Source: Pseudomonas sp. (lineage in GTDB: Bacteria; Pseudomonadota; Gammaproteobacteria; Pseudomonadales; Pseudomonadaceae). From it: a DNA stretch of 9,551 nucleotides. A program made the translations under genes and the position numbers. How positions within the stretch are numbered: position 1 is the first letter of the stretch; each line of letters opens with the position of its first letter. Below, piece after piece: positions 1 to 7,185 of this stretch. The DNA lies in assembly GCA_029239415.1 (NCBI GenBank), contig JAQZAY010000127.1, positions 1 to 9,551 of the forward strand, read 5' to 3'. The notes under the pieces were generated by a model that was not told where the DNA came from, searched no databases, and was given only the letters and a program-made list of their open reading frames with translations.

Positions 1-25
1 GGGTAGCTTGCATCAGGGTTCCCAT
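1..25 (-). CDS. Possible N-terminal fragment of a divergent gene, truncated by the window edge
   Basis: On the complement an ATG at 25-23 opens a frame with no stop up to the edge (MGTLMQAT). It is preceded at a good distance by a GAGGTG ribosome-binding-like sequence (complement of 31-36). Eight residues cannot be assigned to a family. The plus strand is also open from position 2 to a TGA at 56-58, so this stretch could instead be the 3' end of an upstream plus-strand gene. The divergent start is slightly preferred because of the ribosome-binding-like sequence. Confidence 0.28.
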
Positions 26-222
26 TTGCACACCTCGCAATTGGCTTGTGACATTTGAAGCGTAGACCGCTCGGACGGCCGCGATTCTGAATTCTTTTTC
101 GGAACAAGGGAACTTTTTTGTTTAAGGTGGTCGCGCCGTTCGTCGCTGAACCATGTGCGAGCGTGCTGGACTAACCTCAAAGACCGCTGGCTGAAATCGC
201 AATAGCCGGGTCATTCATTTCG
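26..222. other. Intergenic region upstream of gnd
   Basis: No gene is supported here. It should contain the promoter of the gnd-zwf-GH15 operon, but I find no convincing -35/-10 pair. An AT-richer stretch at 91-125 contains GGAAC (101-105) and GGGAACTT (109-115), reminiscent of the -35 element of AlgU/RpoE-type ECF promoters, but no matching -10 (TCTGA-like) lies 16-17 bases downstream. No HexR-like or PtxS-like operator was recognised by eye. Confidence 0.5.
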
Positions 223-230
223 AAGGGGAG
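223..230 (+). promoter_or_regulatory. Ribosome binding site of gnd
   Basis: AAGGGGAG lies 9 bases before the ATG at 240. It is a strong purine-rich Shine-Dalgarno sequence and supports this start codon. Confidence 0.75.
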
Positions 231-239
231 CATTGGCTC

Positions 240-1220
240 ATGCAATTGGGAATCGTCGGGCTGGGCCGCATGGGCGGCAATATCGCGAGACGGCTGATGC
301 GCGCCGGCCATCGCACCGTGGTCCACGACCGCAATCACGAGGCGGTCACCACCCTGGTCGGCGAGGGCGCGGTTGGCGCCCATGACCTGGGCGCGCTGGT
401 GCACAAGCTCGAGGCGCCGCGGGCGGTCTGGGTCATGCTGCCGGCGGGCGAGGCCACCGAACAGACCATCGCCCAACTGGCTGACCTGCTGGCCCCAGGC
501 GATGTGATCATCGACGGCGGCAACACTTTCTACAAGGACGATGTGCGCCGCGCCGGACAGCTTGCCGAGCGCGGCCTGCACTACATGGACGTCGGCACCT
601 CTGGCGGGGTGTGGGGACTGGATCGCGGCTATTGCATGATGATCGGCGGCGAGCAGGCAGTGTTCGAGCGCCTGGAGCCTTTGTTCGCCGCCCTCGCGCC
701 CGGCATCGGCGACATTCCCCGCACCCGTGGTCGCAACGGCACCCCGGGGCGGGCCGAGCAGGGTTACATCCATGCCGGCCCTCCGGGTGCCGGGCACTAC
801 GTGAAGATGGTCCACAACGGTATCGAGTACGGCCTGATGCAGGCCTATGCCGAGGGCTTCGACCTGCTGCGCAGCAAGGGCAGCGACGCCTTGGCGCCCG
901 AACAGCGCTTCGACCTGGACCTGGGGGAAATCGCCGAGGTGTGGCGGCGTGGCAGCGTGGTGACGTCCTGGCTGCTGGACCTGACGGCCGACGCCCTGGT
1001 GGCCGATCCCAACCTGGCGGATTTCAGCGGCTCGGTGTCGGACAGCGGCGAAGGGCGCTGGACCATCGATGCGGCGGTGGAGCAAGCGGTGCCGGTGCCC
1101 GTGCTGTCCAGCGCATTGTTCGCGCGCTTCCGCTCGCGCCAGCAGGAGGGCACCTACGGTGACAAGCTGCTGTCGGCCATGCGCCTCGGTTTCGGTGGAC
1201 ACGTCGAGAAACGCGAATGA
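240..1220 (+). CDS. gnd: 6-phosphogluconate dehydrogenase (decarboxylating), short form
   Basis: This cytoplasmic enzyme oxidatively decarboxylates 6-phosphogluconate to ribulose 5-phosphate, the last oxidative pentose phosphate step. The 326-residue protein starts with a Rossmann fold whose dinucleotide loop is GLGRMGGN (7-14). It continues with DGGN (92-95), the substrate-binding block [11 protein letters not shown] (120-130) and the catalytic segment [13 protein letters not shown] (186-198), where K189 and N193 match the family's catalytic Lys and Asn. It is much shorter than the roughly 470-residue E. coli type and carries the extra loop at about 160-180 typical of the short GntZ/YqeC-like branch. 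Strand 2 ends in HDR (29-31), with Asp30 where NADP-dependent relatives have Asn; this points to NAD+ use (inference). It is the first gene of an operon and overlaps zwf by four bases (ATGA). Confidence 0.95.
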   Translation: MQLGIVGLGRMGGNIARRLMRAGHRTVVHDRNHEAVTTLVGEGAVGAHDLGALVHKLEAPRAVWVMLPAGEATEQTIAQLADLLAPGDVIIDGGNTFYKDDVRRAGQLAERGLHYMDVGTSGGVWGLDRGYCMMIGGEQAVFERLEPLFAALAPGIGDIPRTRGRNGTPGRAEQGYIHAGPPGAGHYVKMVHNGIEYGLMQAYAEGFDLLRSKGSDALAPEQRFDLDLGEIAEVWRRGSVVTSWLLDLTADALVADPNLADFSGSVSDSGEGRWTIDAAVEQAVPVPVLSSALFARFRSRQQEGTYGDKLLSAMRLGFGGHVEKRE

Positions 1221-2722
1221 AGAAGACCACGATCGAGGCGGCCCCGCCCTGCACGCTGTTCCTGTTCGGCGCCAATGGCGATCTGGTCAAGCGCCTGTTG
1301 ACGCCGGCGCTGTACAACCTCGGCCGCGACGGCCTGCTGGACCAGAACCTGCGGATCGTCGGCGTCGACCACAACCAGGCCACTGCCGCCCAGTTCGCCG
1401 AGCGTCTCGAAGCCTTCATGCGCGAGCGCGACGCGGGCGGCGAAGGCGCCAGCACGTGCCTGGACGACCAGCTGTGGGCCAGGCTGGCCAAAGGCCTGGA
1501 CTACCTCACCGGTGACTTTCTCGACCCTGCGACCTACCAGTCGATTGCCCGGTACATCGCCGAGTCGACCACTGCAAACGCAGTGTTCTACCTGGCGACT
1601 TCGCCCCGGTTCTTTCCCGAGGTCGTGCAGCGCCTGGGCGCGGCGGGCCTGCTGGACGAGCCCGAAGGTGGCTTTCGCCGCGTGGTGATCGAGAAACCCT
1701 TCGGCACCGACCTTGCCAGCGCCGAGTCGCTCAATGCCTGCCTGCTCAAGGTGATGCACGAGCGCCAGATCTATCGCATCGACCATTACCTGGGCAAGGA
1801 AACGGTGCAGAACATCCTGGTCAGCCGGTTCTCCAACGGGCTCTTCGAATCATTCTGGAACAACCACTACATCGACCATGTGCAGATCACGGCCGCCGAG
1901 ACCGTGGGGGTCGAGGAGCGTGGCGCCTTCTACGACAGTACCGGCGCCCTGCGCGACATGGTTCCCAACCATTTGTTCCAGCTGCTGGCCATGGTCGCGA
2001 TGGAGCCGCCCGCCGCTTTTGCCGCCGACGCGGTGCGCAGTGAAAAGGCCAAGGTGATCGGCGCCATCCGCCCGTTGTCGCGCAACATGGCGCTGAAGAA
2101 CTCGGTCCGCGGCCAGTACGTGGCGGGCACCCAAGGAAGCCGGGAAGTGCCGGGGTATCGCGAGGAACCCAGGGTCGATCCGCAGAGCCAGACCGAGACC
2201 TTTGTCGCGCTCAAGGTGATGATCGACAACTGGCGCTGGGTCGGCGTGCCGTTCTACCTGCGAACCGGCAAGCGCATGAGCGTGCGCGACACCGAGATCG
2301 CCATCTGCTTCAAGCCGGCACCCTATGCGCAGTTTCGCGACTCGGACGCCGAGCGGCCCAAGCCCAACTACCTGAAGATCCAGATCCAGCCCAACGAGGG
2401 CATGTGGTTCGACCTGCAGGCCAAGCGGCCAGGGCCGGACCTGGTGATGGCAAACGTGCAGCTCGGTTTTGCCTACAAGGACTTCTTCGAGATGACGCCG
2501 TCCACTGGCTACGAGACGCTGATCTACGACTGCCTGACGGGCGACCAGACGCTGTTCCAGCGCGCCGACAACATCGAGAATGGCTGGCGTGCGGTGCAGC
2601 CCTACCTCGATGCCTGGGCCTCGGACGGCGAGGTGCACACCTACCTGGCCGGCGAAGACGGCCCGGCGGCCAGCGACGATCTGCTGGCCCGTGACAAGCG
2701 CGAGTGGCATCCGCTCGGCTGA
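1217..2722 (+). CDS. zwf: Glucose-6-phosphate 1-dehydrogenase
   Basis: This enzyme oxidises glucose 6-phosphate to 6-phosphogluconolactone, feeding the pentose phosphate and Entner-Doudoroff routes. The 501-residue length is normal for the family. The N-terminal Rossmann domain has GANGDLVKR (18-26), EKPFG (159-163) and the signature DHYLGKE (189-195). The C-terminal domain carries the catalytic His in MVPNHLFQ (H252). Where E. coli Zwf has Gly-Arg at the end of strand 2 (the Arg contacts the NADP 2'-phosphate), this protein has Asp51-His52, which suggests NAD+ or dual cofactor use (inference). The ATG at 1217 overlaps the gnd stop, and only a weak ribosome site precedes it, so translation is probably coupled to gnd. 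Pseudomonads often carry several zwf paralogues; this one is clustered with gnd and a GH15 gene, not with hexR, pgl and eda. Confidence 0.95.
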   Translation: MKKTTIEAAPPCTLFLFGANGDLVKRLLTPALYNLGRDGLLDQNLRIVGVDHNQATAAQFAERLEAFMRERDAGGEGASTCLDDQLWARLAKGLDYLTGDFLDPATYQSIARYIAESTTANAVFYLATSPRFFPEVVQRLGAAGLLDEPEGGFRRVVIEKPFGTDLASAESLNACLLKVMHERQIYRIDHYLGKETVQNILVSRFSNGLFESFWNNHYIDHVQITAAETVGVEERGAFYDSTGALRDMVPNHLFQLLAMVAMEPPAAFAADAVRSEKAKVIGAIRPLSRNMALKNSVRGQYVAGTQGSREVPGYREEPRVDPQSQTETFVALKVMIDNWRWVGVPFYLRTGKRMSVRDTEIAICFKPAPYAQFRDSDAERPKPNYLKIQIQPNEGMWFDLQAKRPGPDLVMANVQLGFAYKDFFEMTPSTGYETLIYDCLTGDQTLFQRADNIENGWRAVQPYLDAWASDGEVHTYLAGEDGPAASDDLLARDKREWHPLG

Positions 2723-2738
2723 TCGACAAGGAGCAGAC

Positions 2739-4535
2739 ATGTCAGCGTTGATCGAAGACTACGCCTTGCTGGGCAACTGCCGCAGTGCTGCCCTGGTCAG
2801 CCGGGATGGCTCGCTCGACTGGCTGTGCCTGCCCCGTTTCGATGCCCCGGCGGTGTTCGCCGCCCTGCTCGGCAACCAGGACAACGGCCGCTGGCGCCTG
2901 GCGCCCAGCGATCCGCTGGAGCAGGTGCAGCGCGAATACCTGGAAGACAGCCTGGTACTGCGCACTACCTACGTCACCGCCCAGGGCCGTGCCCAGGTCA
3001 CTGACTGGATGCCGCTGGACGAGGCCAATGCCGTGGTGCGGGTGGTCGAAGGGCTGGCAGGCGAGACCGGCTTCGAAATGGACCTGGTCATGCGCTTCGA
3101 CTATGGCCGCAGCGTGCCCTGGGTGGAGAAGCACGATCCACTGACGCTGACTGCCGTCGCCGGTCCCGATCGCCTGATCCTGCGCAGTAGCGTCGTCACC
3201 CACGCCGAGGACCATCACACGGTCAGCCGTTTTCGCGTGGCGGCAGGCGAACGCCAGGTCTTCGTGCTCCTGCACCAGGCCTCCCACCTGGCCCAGCTGC
3301 CCGAACTCGACGCCGACCAGGCCTTGCGCGAGACCCTCGAGCAGTGGCAAGCCTTTGCCTCGCGCTGCCCGGACGTCGGTGACTGGACGCCCCAGGTCAA
3401 GCGCTCGCTGATCACCCTCAAGGCCATGACCTACGCGCCCACCGGCGGCATCGTCGCGGCGGTGACCACCTCGTTGCCCGAGCACCTGGGCGGCGAGCGC
3501 AACTGGGATTATCGTTATTGCTGGCTGCGTGACGCGACCATGACCTTGCTCGCCTTCATGAACCTGGGCTACTTCGAGGAGGCCGCCGCCTGGCGCGAGT
3601 GGCTGATGCGTTCGGTGGCGGGCAACCCTGAGCAGATGCAGATCATGTATGGCCTGTCCGGCGAGCGGCAGCTGCCGGAGCGCACGCTTCCCTGGCTCGC
3701 CGGCTACGAGGGGGCGCGGCCGGTGCGCGTCGGCAATGCCGCGGCCCAGCAGCACCAGCTGGACATCTATGGCGAGGTGGCCGATGCCATGGGCCAGGCC
3801 ATTCGCAGCGGCCTGCCGCGCCATCCCCGCAGCGCGGCGCTGGCGCGGCTGATCATGCCTTACCTGGAGCGCATCTGGCGCGAGCCGGACGAAGGTATCT
3901 GGGAAGTGCGCGGCGGCTGCCAGCACTTCGTGCACTCCAAGGTCATGGCCTGGGTGGCCTTCGACCGCGCCGCGCTTCTGGCCGAGGGCACGGAGGAGGA
4001 CCGCGAGCGCGCCCGGCACTACCGCGAGGTGGCCGCGCAGATCCACCAGGAGGTCTGCGAGAAGGGACTGGACCGGCAGGGTGGCTATTTCGTCCAGGCC
4101 TATGGCTCGGCCGAGACCGATGCCAGTTTGTTGCAGATCGCCCTGACCGGCTTCCTGCCCGCGCACGACCCGCGTTTCCTGCGTACCCTGGAGCAGATCG
4201 AAAAGCGCCTGATGCGCCATGGCCTGCTGCTGCGCTACGACACCGACAGCGGCTGCGACGGCCTCGATCCGGGGGAGGGCACGTTCCTGGTCTGTTCTTT
4301 CTGGCTGGCCGATGTGTATGTGCTGCTCGGCCGGCAGGACGAAGCCCGGGCGCTGTATGAGCGCCTGACCGGCCTGTGCAACGATGTCGGCCTGCTGGCC
4401 GAGCAGTTCGAGCCGGTGAGCGGGCGCATGCTGGGCAACTTCCCGCAGGCGTTCAGCCATATCGGCATCATCAATACCGCGTTGAACCTGCACCGGGCCC
4501 AGTGTCCTGCCCGCGACCGAGCGCAGTGCGGGTAA
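2739..4535 (+). CDS. Glycoside hydrolase family 15 protein (glucoamylase/trehalase-like)
   Basis: This is a predicted inverting hydrolase that releases glucose from an alpha-glucoside; family members include glucoamylases, glucodextranases and bacterial trehalases. The start chosen is the ATG at 2739, five bases after AAGGAG (2728-2733) and 16 bases after the zwf stop. The open frame runs further upstream but only inside zwf. The 598-residue protein has an N-terminal beta-rich domain (about 1-215, starting IEDYALLGNCRSAALVSRDG) and an (alpha/alpha)6 catalytic barrel. Visible family motifs are NWDYRYCWLRDA (255-266), DEGIWEVRG (384-392) and LLAEQFEPVSGRMLGNFPQA (552-571). The likely catalytic acids are a Glu in 382-389 (E385 or E389) and E555. 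There is no signal peptide, so the substrate should be cytoplasmic, possibly trehalose, maltose or glycogen-derived sugar. Sequence alone does not settle which. Confidence 0.9.
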   Translation: MSALIEDYALLGNCRSAALVSRDGSLDWLCLPRFDAPAVFAALLGNQDNGRWRLAPSDPLEQVQREYLEDSLVLRTTYVTAQGRAQVTDWMPLDEANAVVRVVEGLAGETGFEMDLVMRFDYGRSVPWVEKHDPLTLTAVAGPDRLILRSSVVTHAEDHHTVSRFRVAAGERQVFVLLHQASHLAQLPELDADQALRETLEQWQAFASRCPDVGDWTPQVKRSLITLKAMTYAPTGGIVAAVTTSLPEHLGGERNWDYRYCWLRDATMTLLAFMNLGYFEEAAAWREWLMRSVAGNPEQMQIMYGLSGERQLPERTLPWLAGYEGARPVRVGNAAAQQHQLDIYGEVADAMGQAIRSGLPRHPRSAALARLIMPYLERIWREPDEGIWEVRGGCQHFVHSKVMAWVAFDRAALLAEGTEEDRERARHYREVAAQIHQEVCEKGLDRQGGYFVQAYGSAETDASLLQIALTGFLPAHDPRFLRTLEQIEKRLMRHGLLLRYDTDSGCDGLDPGEGTFLVCSFWLADVYVLLGRQDEARALYERLTGLCNDVGLLAEQFEPVSGRMLGNFPQAFSHIGIINTALNLHRAQCPARDRAQCG

Positions 4536-4573
4536 GTCCGGTGTTTGGCCAATGTGCAGCCATGGGGGTGCGC

Positions 4574-4579
4574 TATAGT
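4574..4579 (+). promoter_or_regulatory. Candidate sigma70 -10 box for the dienoyl-CoA isomerase-nudC pair
   Basis: TATAGT lies in the 81-base gap between the GH15 stop and the next ATG at 4617, in the context GCTATAGTC that is common in Pseudomonas housekeeping promoters. The -35 is poor: TTGGCC (4545-4550) is 23 bases away, too far for a standard spacer. The assignment rests mainly on the -10 box and the position. Confidence 0.45.
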
Positions 4580-4616
4580 CCGGCCCTGTGACCCTTACCT
4601 CCACAGGAGTGCCGCC

Positions 4617-5429
4617 ATGACCGAATACAGCGCGTTCAAGGTAGAGCTGACCGACAGCATCGCCCACGTCCAGATCAACCGCCCTGAGAAGCTCAATGCG
4701 ATGAACGCTGCATTCTGGGACGAGATCCTCTCGGTCTTCCAGTGGATCGACGATGCCGATGCCGTGCGCGTGGTGGTGTTGAGCGGTGCCGGCCAGCATT
4801 TTTCCGCGGGCATCGACCTGACGTTGCTGGCTTCGCTGGCTGGCCAGCTGGAAAAGGACATCGGTCGTAGCGCTCGCTCGCTGCGTCGCACCATCCTGCG
4901 CCTGCAGTCGTGCATCAATGCCGTGGGCGACTGCCGCAAGCCGGTGCTGGCCGCGATCCAGGGCTACTGCATCGGCGGCGCCATCGACCTGGTCTCGGCC
5001 TGCGACATGCGCTATTGCAGCCGCGACGCGCAGTTCTCGATCAAGGAGATCGACATGGGCATGGCGGCCGACATCGGCACACTGCAGCGACTGCCGCGGA
5101 TCATCGGCGACGGCATCCTGCGGGAGCTGGCCTATACCGGGCGCACGGTCCATGCACCGGAAGCCCAGGCCATCGGGCTGGTCAACCGTGTGTTCGACGA
5201 CCAGGCCGCACTGCTCGACGGGGTCTTTGCCATCGCGGGCGAAATTGCGACAAAATCACCCATCGCCGTGGCCGGCACCAAGCAGATGCTCGGCTACATG
5301 CGCGACCACAGTGTCGAGGACGGTCTGGAGTACATCGCTACATGGAATGCCGCCATGCTGCAGTCCAATGACTTGCGCCTTGCCATGGCCGCCCACATGA
5401 ACAAGCAAACACCTGAGTTCGCCGACTGA
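4617..5429 (+). CDS. Crotonase-family protein, probable delta(3,5)-delta(2,4)-dienoyl-CoA isomerase
   Basis: This protein probably moves the double bonds of 3,5-dienoyl-CoA to the 2,4 position during beta-oxidation of unsaturated fatty acids with odd-numbered double bonds. The start is the ATG at 4617, seven bases after AGGAG (4605-4609); the open frame extends upstream without a ribosome site. The 270 residues follow the enoyl-CoA hydratase/isomerase fold. The oxyanion-hole segments are HFSAGIDL (61-68) and GYCIGGAIDL (116-125). The acidic residues D124, E144 (SIKEIDMG) and D152 (AADIGTLQRLP) have the same spacing (20 and 8) as the three acidic catalytic residues of mammalian ECH1, and the surrounding sequence also resembles ECH1. 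This favours dienoyl-CoA isomerase over plain enoyl-CoA hydratase, though databases usually call it crotonase/enoyl-CoA hydratase. nudC follows after 33 bases, probably in the same transcript. Confidence 0.88.
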   Translation: MTEYSAFKVELTDSIAHVQINRPEKLNAMNAAFWDEILSVFQWIDDADAVRVVVLSGAGQHFSAGIDLTLLASLAGQLEKDIGRSARSLRRTILRLQSCINAVGDCRKPVLAAIQGYCIGGAIDLVSACDMRYCSRDAQFSIKEIDMGMAADIGTLQRLPRIIGDGILRELAYTGRTVHAPEAQAIGLVNRVFDDQAALLDGVFAIAGEIATKSPIAVAGTKQMLGYMRDHSVEDGLEYIATWNAAMLQSNDLRLAMAAHMNKQTPEFAD

Positions 5430-5462
5430 CCCGCAGCGGCGGGCCTGCCAAGGAACCCGATC

Positions 5463-6293
5463 ATGTCGTCACGCTGGAGCACCGCAGTACTGGACCCGCA
5501 ACTTCCCGGAGGCTGGGCCGTGGCCCGCAGCAGCGAAGGGTTCCTGGTGGATGACAATGGCGCGCTGTTTGCGCGCGACTGGCTCAAGCGCCAGGACCTG
5601 GACGTGCTGTGCGAGCACGGCATCGGCCATTTCAAGGGCGAGCCGGTATTCCTGCTGGAGCTGCGTACCCCACGGGCGGTAGCCGGCTGCAGCTGGCGCG
5701 GCCTGCGCCAGTTCATGCTCGAGGGCGATTTCGATACCTACAAGATCCTCGGCTATGCGGCACAGATCGGTACCTGGGCCCGCGAGCATCGCTTTTGCGG
5801 CAGCTGCGGCCAGGCCATGCACCAGATCCATTGGGAGCGGGCCATGTACTGCGCGACATGCGACCTGCGCAGCTACCCGCGGATCTCACCCAGCATGATC
5901 GTGCTGGTGACCCGTGGCGACGAGGTCCTGCTGGCGCGCTCGCCGCGTTTCGTCACCGGGGTCTACAGTACCCTGGCCGGGTTCGCCGAGCCGGGCGAGT
6001 CGGCCGAGGATTGCCTGGTGCGCGAAGTGCGCGAGGAAGTGGCGGTCGAGGTCAGCAATATCCAGTACGTCGGTAGCCAGTGCTGGCCGTTCCCGCATTC
6101 GATGATGCTGGGTTTCCACGCCGAGTACGCGGGCGGCGAGATCGTCATGCAGCCAGACGAGATCGAGGATGCCAAGTGGTTCAATGTCAACGCCCTGCCG
6201 CCTTTGCCAGCAGGACGTTCGATCGCGCGCTACCTGATCGACCTGTATGTGGCGCGCAGGCTAGGCCTGGCCGAACCAGTGCTGCCACGCTAG
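5463..6293 (+). CDS. nudC: NAD(+)/NADH pyrophosphatase (Nudix, NAD-RNA decapping)
   Basis: NudC cleaves NADH or NAD+ to NMN(H) and AMP, and in E. coli it removes NAD caps from RNA 5' ends. The 276-residue protein has an N-terminal domain, a four-Cys zinc site (C112, C115, C130, C133 in FCGSCG and YCATC) and a Nudix domain. The Nudix box runs from G173 to V195 with E179 and R187-E188, E191-E192; the usual Gly before the last position is Ala194. The NudC-specific motif SQPWPFPxS is present as SQCWPFPHS (205-213), with Cys for the first Pro. The start at 5463 is seven bases after AAGGAA (5450-5455). It follows the dienoyl-CoA isomerase by 33 bases. Its last 33 bases overlap the 3' end of the opposing transporter gene, and no terminator lies between them. 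Confidence 0.94.
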   Translation: MSSRWSTAVLDPQLPGGWAVARSSEGFLVDDNGALFARDWLKRQDLDVLCEHGIGHFKGEPVFLLELRTPRAVAGCSWRGLRQFMLEGDFDTYKILGYAAQIGTWAREHRFCGSCGQAMHQIHWERAMYCATCDLRSYPRISPSMIVLVTRGDEVLLARSPRFVTGVYSTLAGFAEPGESAEDCLVREVREEVAVEVSNIQYVGSQCWPFPHSMMLGFHAEYAGGEIVMQPDEIEDAKWFNVNALPPLPAGRSIARYLIDLYVARRLGLAEPVLPR

Positions 6294-7046
6294 GCGCACG
6301 GTCAGCGCCAGCACCACGGCGATGAACACCGGGCGGATGAACTTGCTGCCGCCGCTGATCGCCGTGCGTGCGCCAAAGTAGGCCCCGACCATCAAGGACG
6401 CACCCATCGACAAACCGACCAGCCAGTCCACCTGGCCCGAGAAGATGAACACCGACAGCGCCGCGGCGTTGCTGACGAAATTCATGCTGCGCGCCACGCC
6501 GCTGGCACGCACCAGGTCGATGGGGTAGAGCAGCAGCGTGCTGACGGTCCAGAACGCGCCTGTGCCCGGGCCGGCCACGCCATCGTAGAAACCCAGGGTC
6601 AGGCCTTGCGGCAGCTGCCAGGTTTTCCTGATGGGGGCGTCGGCATCCAGCGGCGCCTTGGGGGTGCCGCCGAACAGCAGGTAGATGCCGCAGCCGAAGA
6701 CCACCACGGGCAGCATCTTGTTGAGCCATTCGGCGGGCAGGTAGTGGGCGACCATCGCGCCGATCAGCGCGCCCGCGAGGGTGCCGAACAATGCGTGCCG
6801 CCACTGCGCTGGGTGGAACAGCTTGCGCCGGTAGTACGTCAGGCTGGCGGTGGCCGAGCCGAAGGTGGAGCTGAGCTTGTTGGTGCCCAGCACCAGATGC
6901 GGTGGCATGCCGGCGGTGAGCAAGGCCGGCACGGTGAGCAGGCCGCCACCGCCGGCGATGGCATCGATGAAGCCGGCGACAAAGGCGACGGCGGCGAGGA
7001 TCAGCAGGGTTAGCAGGTCAACACTGAGTTCGAATGGCATTGTCAT
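6261..7046 (-). CDS. TSUP family (TauE/SafE, YfcA-like) membrane transporter
   Basis: This is an inner-membrane protein of the sulfite exporter TauE/SafE family. Members move organosulfur or organic anions; the substrate here is unknown. The 261 residues contain about eight hydrophobic segments in two halves. Each half carries the family motif: [19 protein letters not shown] (25-43) and [16 protein letters not shown] (152-167). GTNKLSS (54-60) and [11 protein letters not shown] (187-197) are also typical, and the order and spacing match E. coli YfcA. The start at 7046 is chosen because the longer open frame lacks transporter-like sequence. M3 (7040) is an alternative, and neither has a strong ribosome site. 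A small hairpin (7058-7076) lies about 12 bases before the start. The gene converges on nudC with a 33-base 3' overlap. Confidence 0.88.
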   Translation of the reverse strand: MTMPFELSVDLLTLLILAAVAFVAGFIDAIAGGGGLLTVPALLTAGMPPHLVLGTNKLSSTFGSATASLTYYRRKLFHPAQWRHALFGTLAGALIGAMVAHYLPAEWLNKMLPVVVFGCGIYLLFGGTPKAPLDADAPIRKTWQLPQGLTLGFYDGVAGPGTGAFWTVSTLLLYPIDLVRASGVARSMNFVSNAAALSVFIFSGQVDWLVGLSMGASLMVGAYFGARTAISGGSKFIRPVFIAVVLALTVRLAWQHWFGQA

Positions 7047-7087
7047 GATCGCGGCAGGGCGCAGAATGGCTGCGCCGAAGGGATGGC

Positions 7088-7117
7088 ATGGTAAACGGCG
7101 GGGGCTGGAGTTGCCAG
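7088..7117 (-). promoter_or_regulatory. Candidate promoter of the TSUP transporter gene
   Basis: On the minus strand CTGGCA (complement of 7112-7117) and TACCAT (complement of 7088-7093) match four of six consensus positions each, with an 18-base spacer, about 40 bases before the proposed ATG. The gap between topB and this gene also holds the topB-distal palindrome, which makes a separate promoter plausible. The match is modest for a GC-rich genome. Confidence 0.3.
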
Positions 7118-7141
7118 TGATGGGCATGGCTGGCGTGGTGT

Positions 7142-7184
7142 CTGTACCGGCCTCTTCGCTGGCAAGTCGGAGAGGCCGGTACAG
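7142..7184. repeat. Perfect 14-bp inverted repeat after topB, REP-like
   Basis: The left arm CTGTACCGGCCTCT (7142-7155) and right arm AGAGGCCGGTACAG (7171-7184) are exact complements around a 15-base loop. The right arm ends one base from the topB stop codon (7188-7186). The part starting CCGGCCTCTTCGC at 7147 resembles the start of the abundant 35-base P. putida REP element as I recall it, but the usual inner palindrome is broken and an outer one has replaced it. No T-tract follows on either strand, so it is not a textbook intrinsic terminator. It could still mark or protect the topB transcript end. Confidence 0.7.
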
Positions 7185-7185
7185 G

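Noticed and set aside
177..1202. A 341-codon minus-strand open frame opposite gnd
   Set aside because: It has no domain and biased composition, and is fully explained by gnd on the other strand.
2580..2738. An upstream start for the GH15 gene inside zwf
   Set aside because: The extra 53 residues show no family similarity and overlap zwf. The ATG at 2739 has AAGGAG at a proper distance and the expected GH15 N terminus.
2742..5153. An 803-codon open frame on the minus strand opposite the GH15 and crotonase genes
   Set aside because: It spans two well-supported plus-strand genes and their gap, has low-complexity His/Ala/Gln/Gly-rich composition and no recognisable domain. It is a GC-bias shadow frame.
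7142..7184. A classical Rho-independent terminator for topB
   Set aside because: The stem is strong, but no T-run follows on the transcribed strand, so only a REP-like or non-canonical end is supported.
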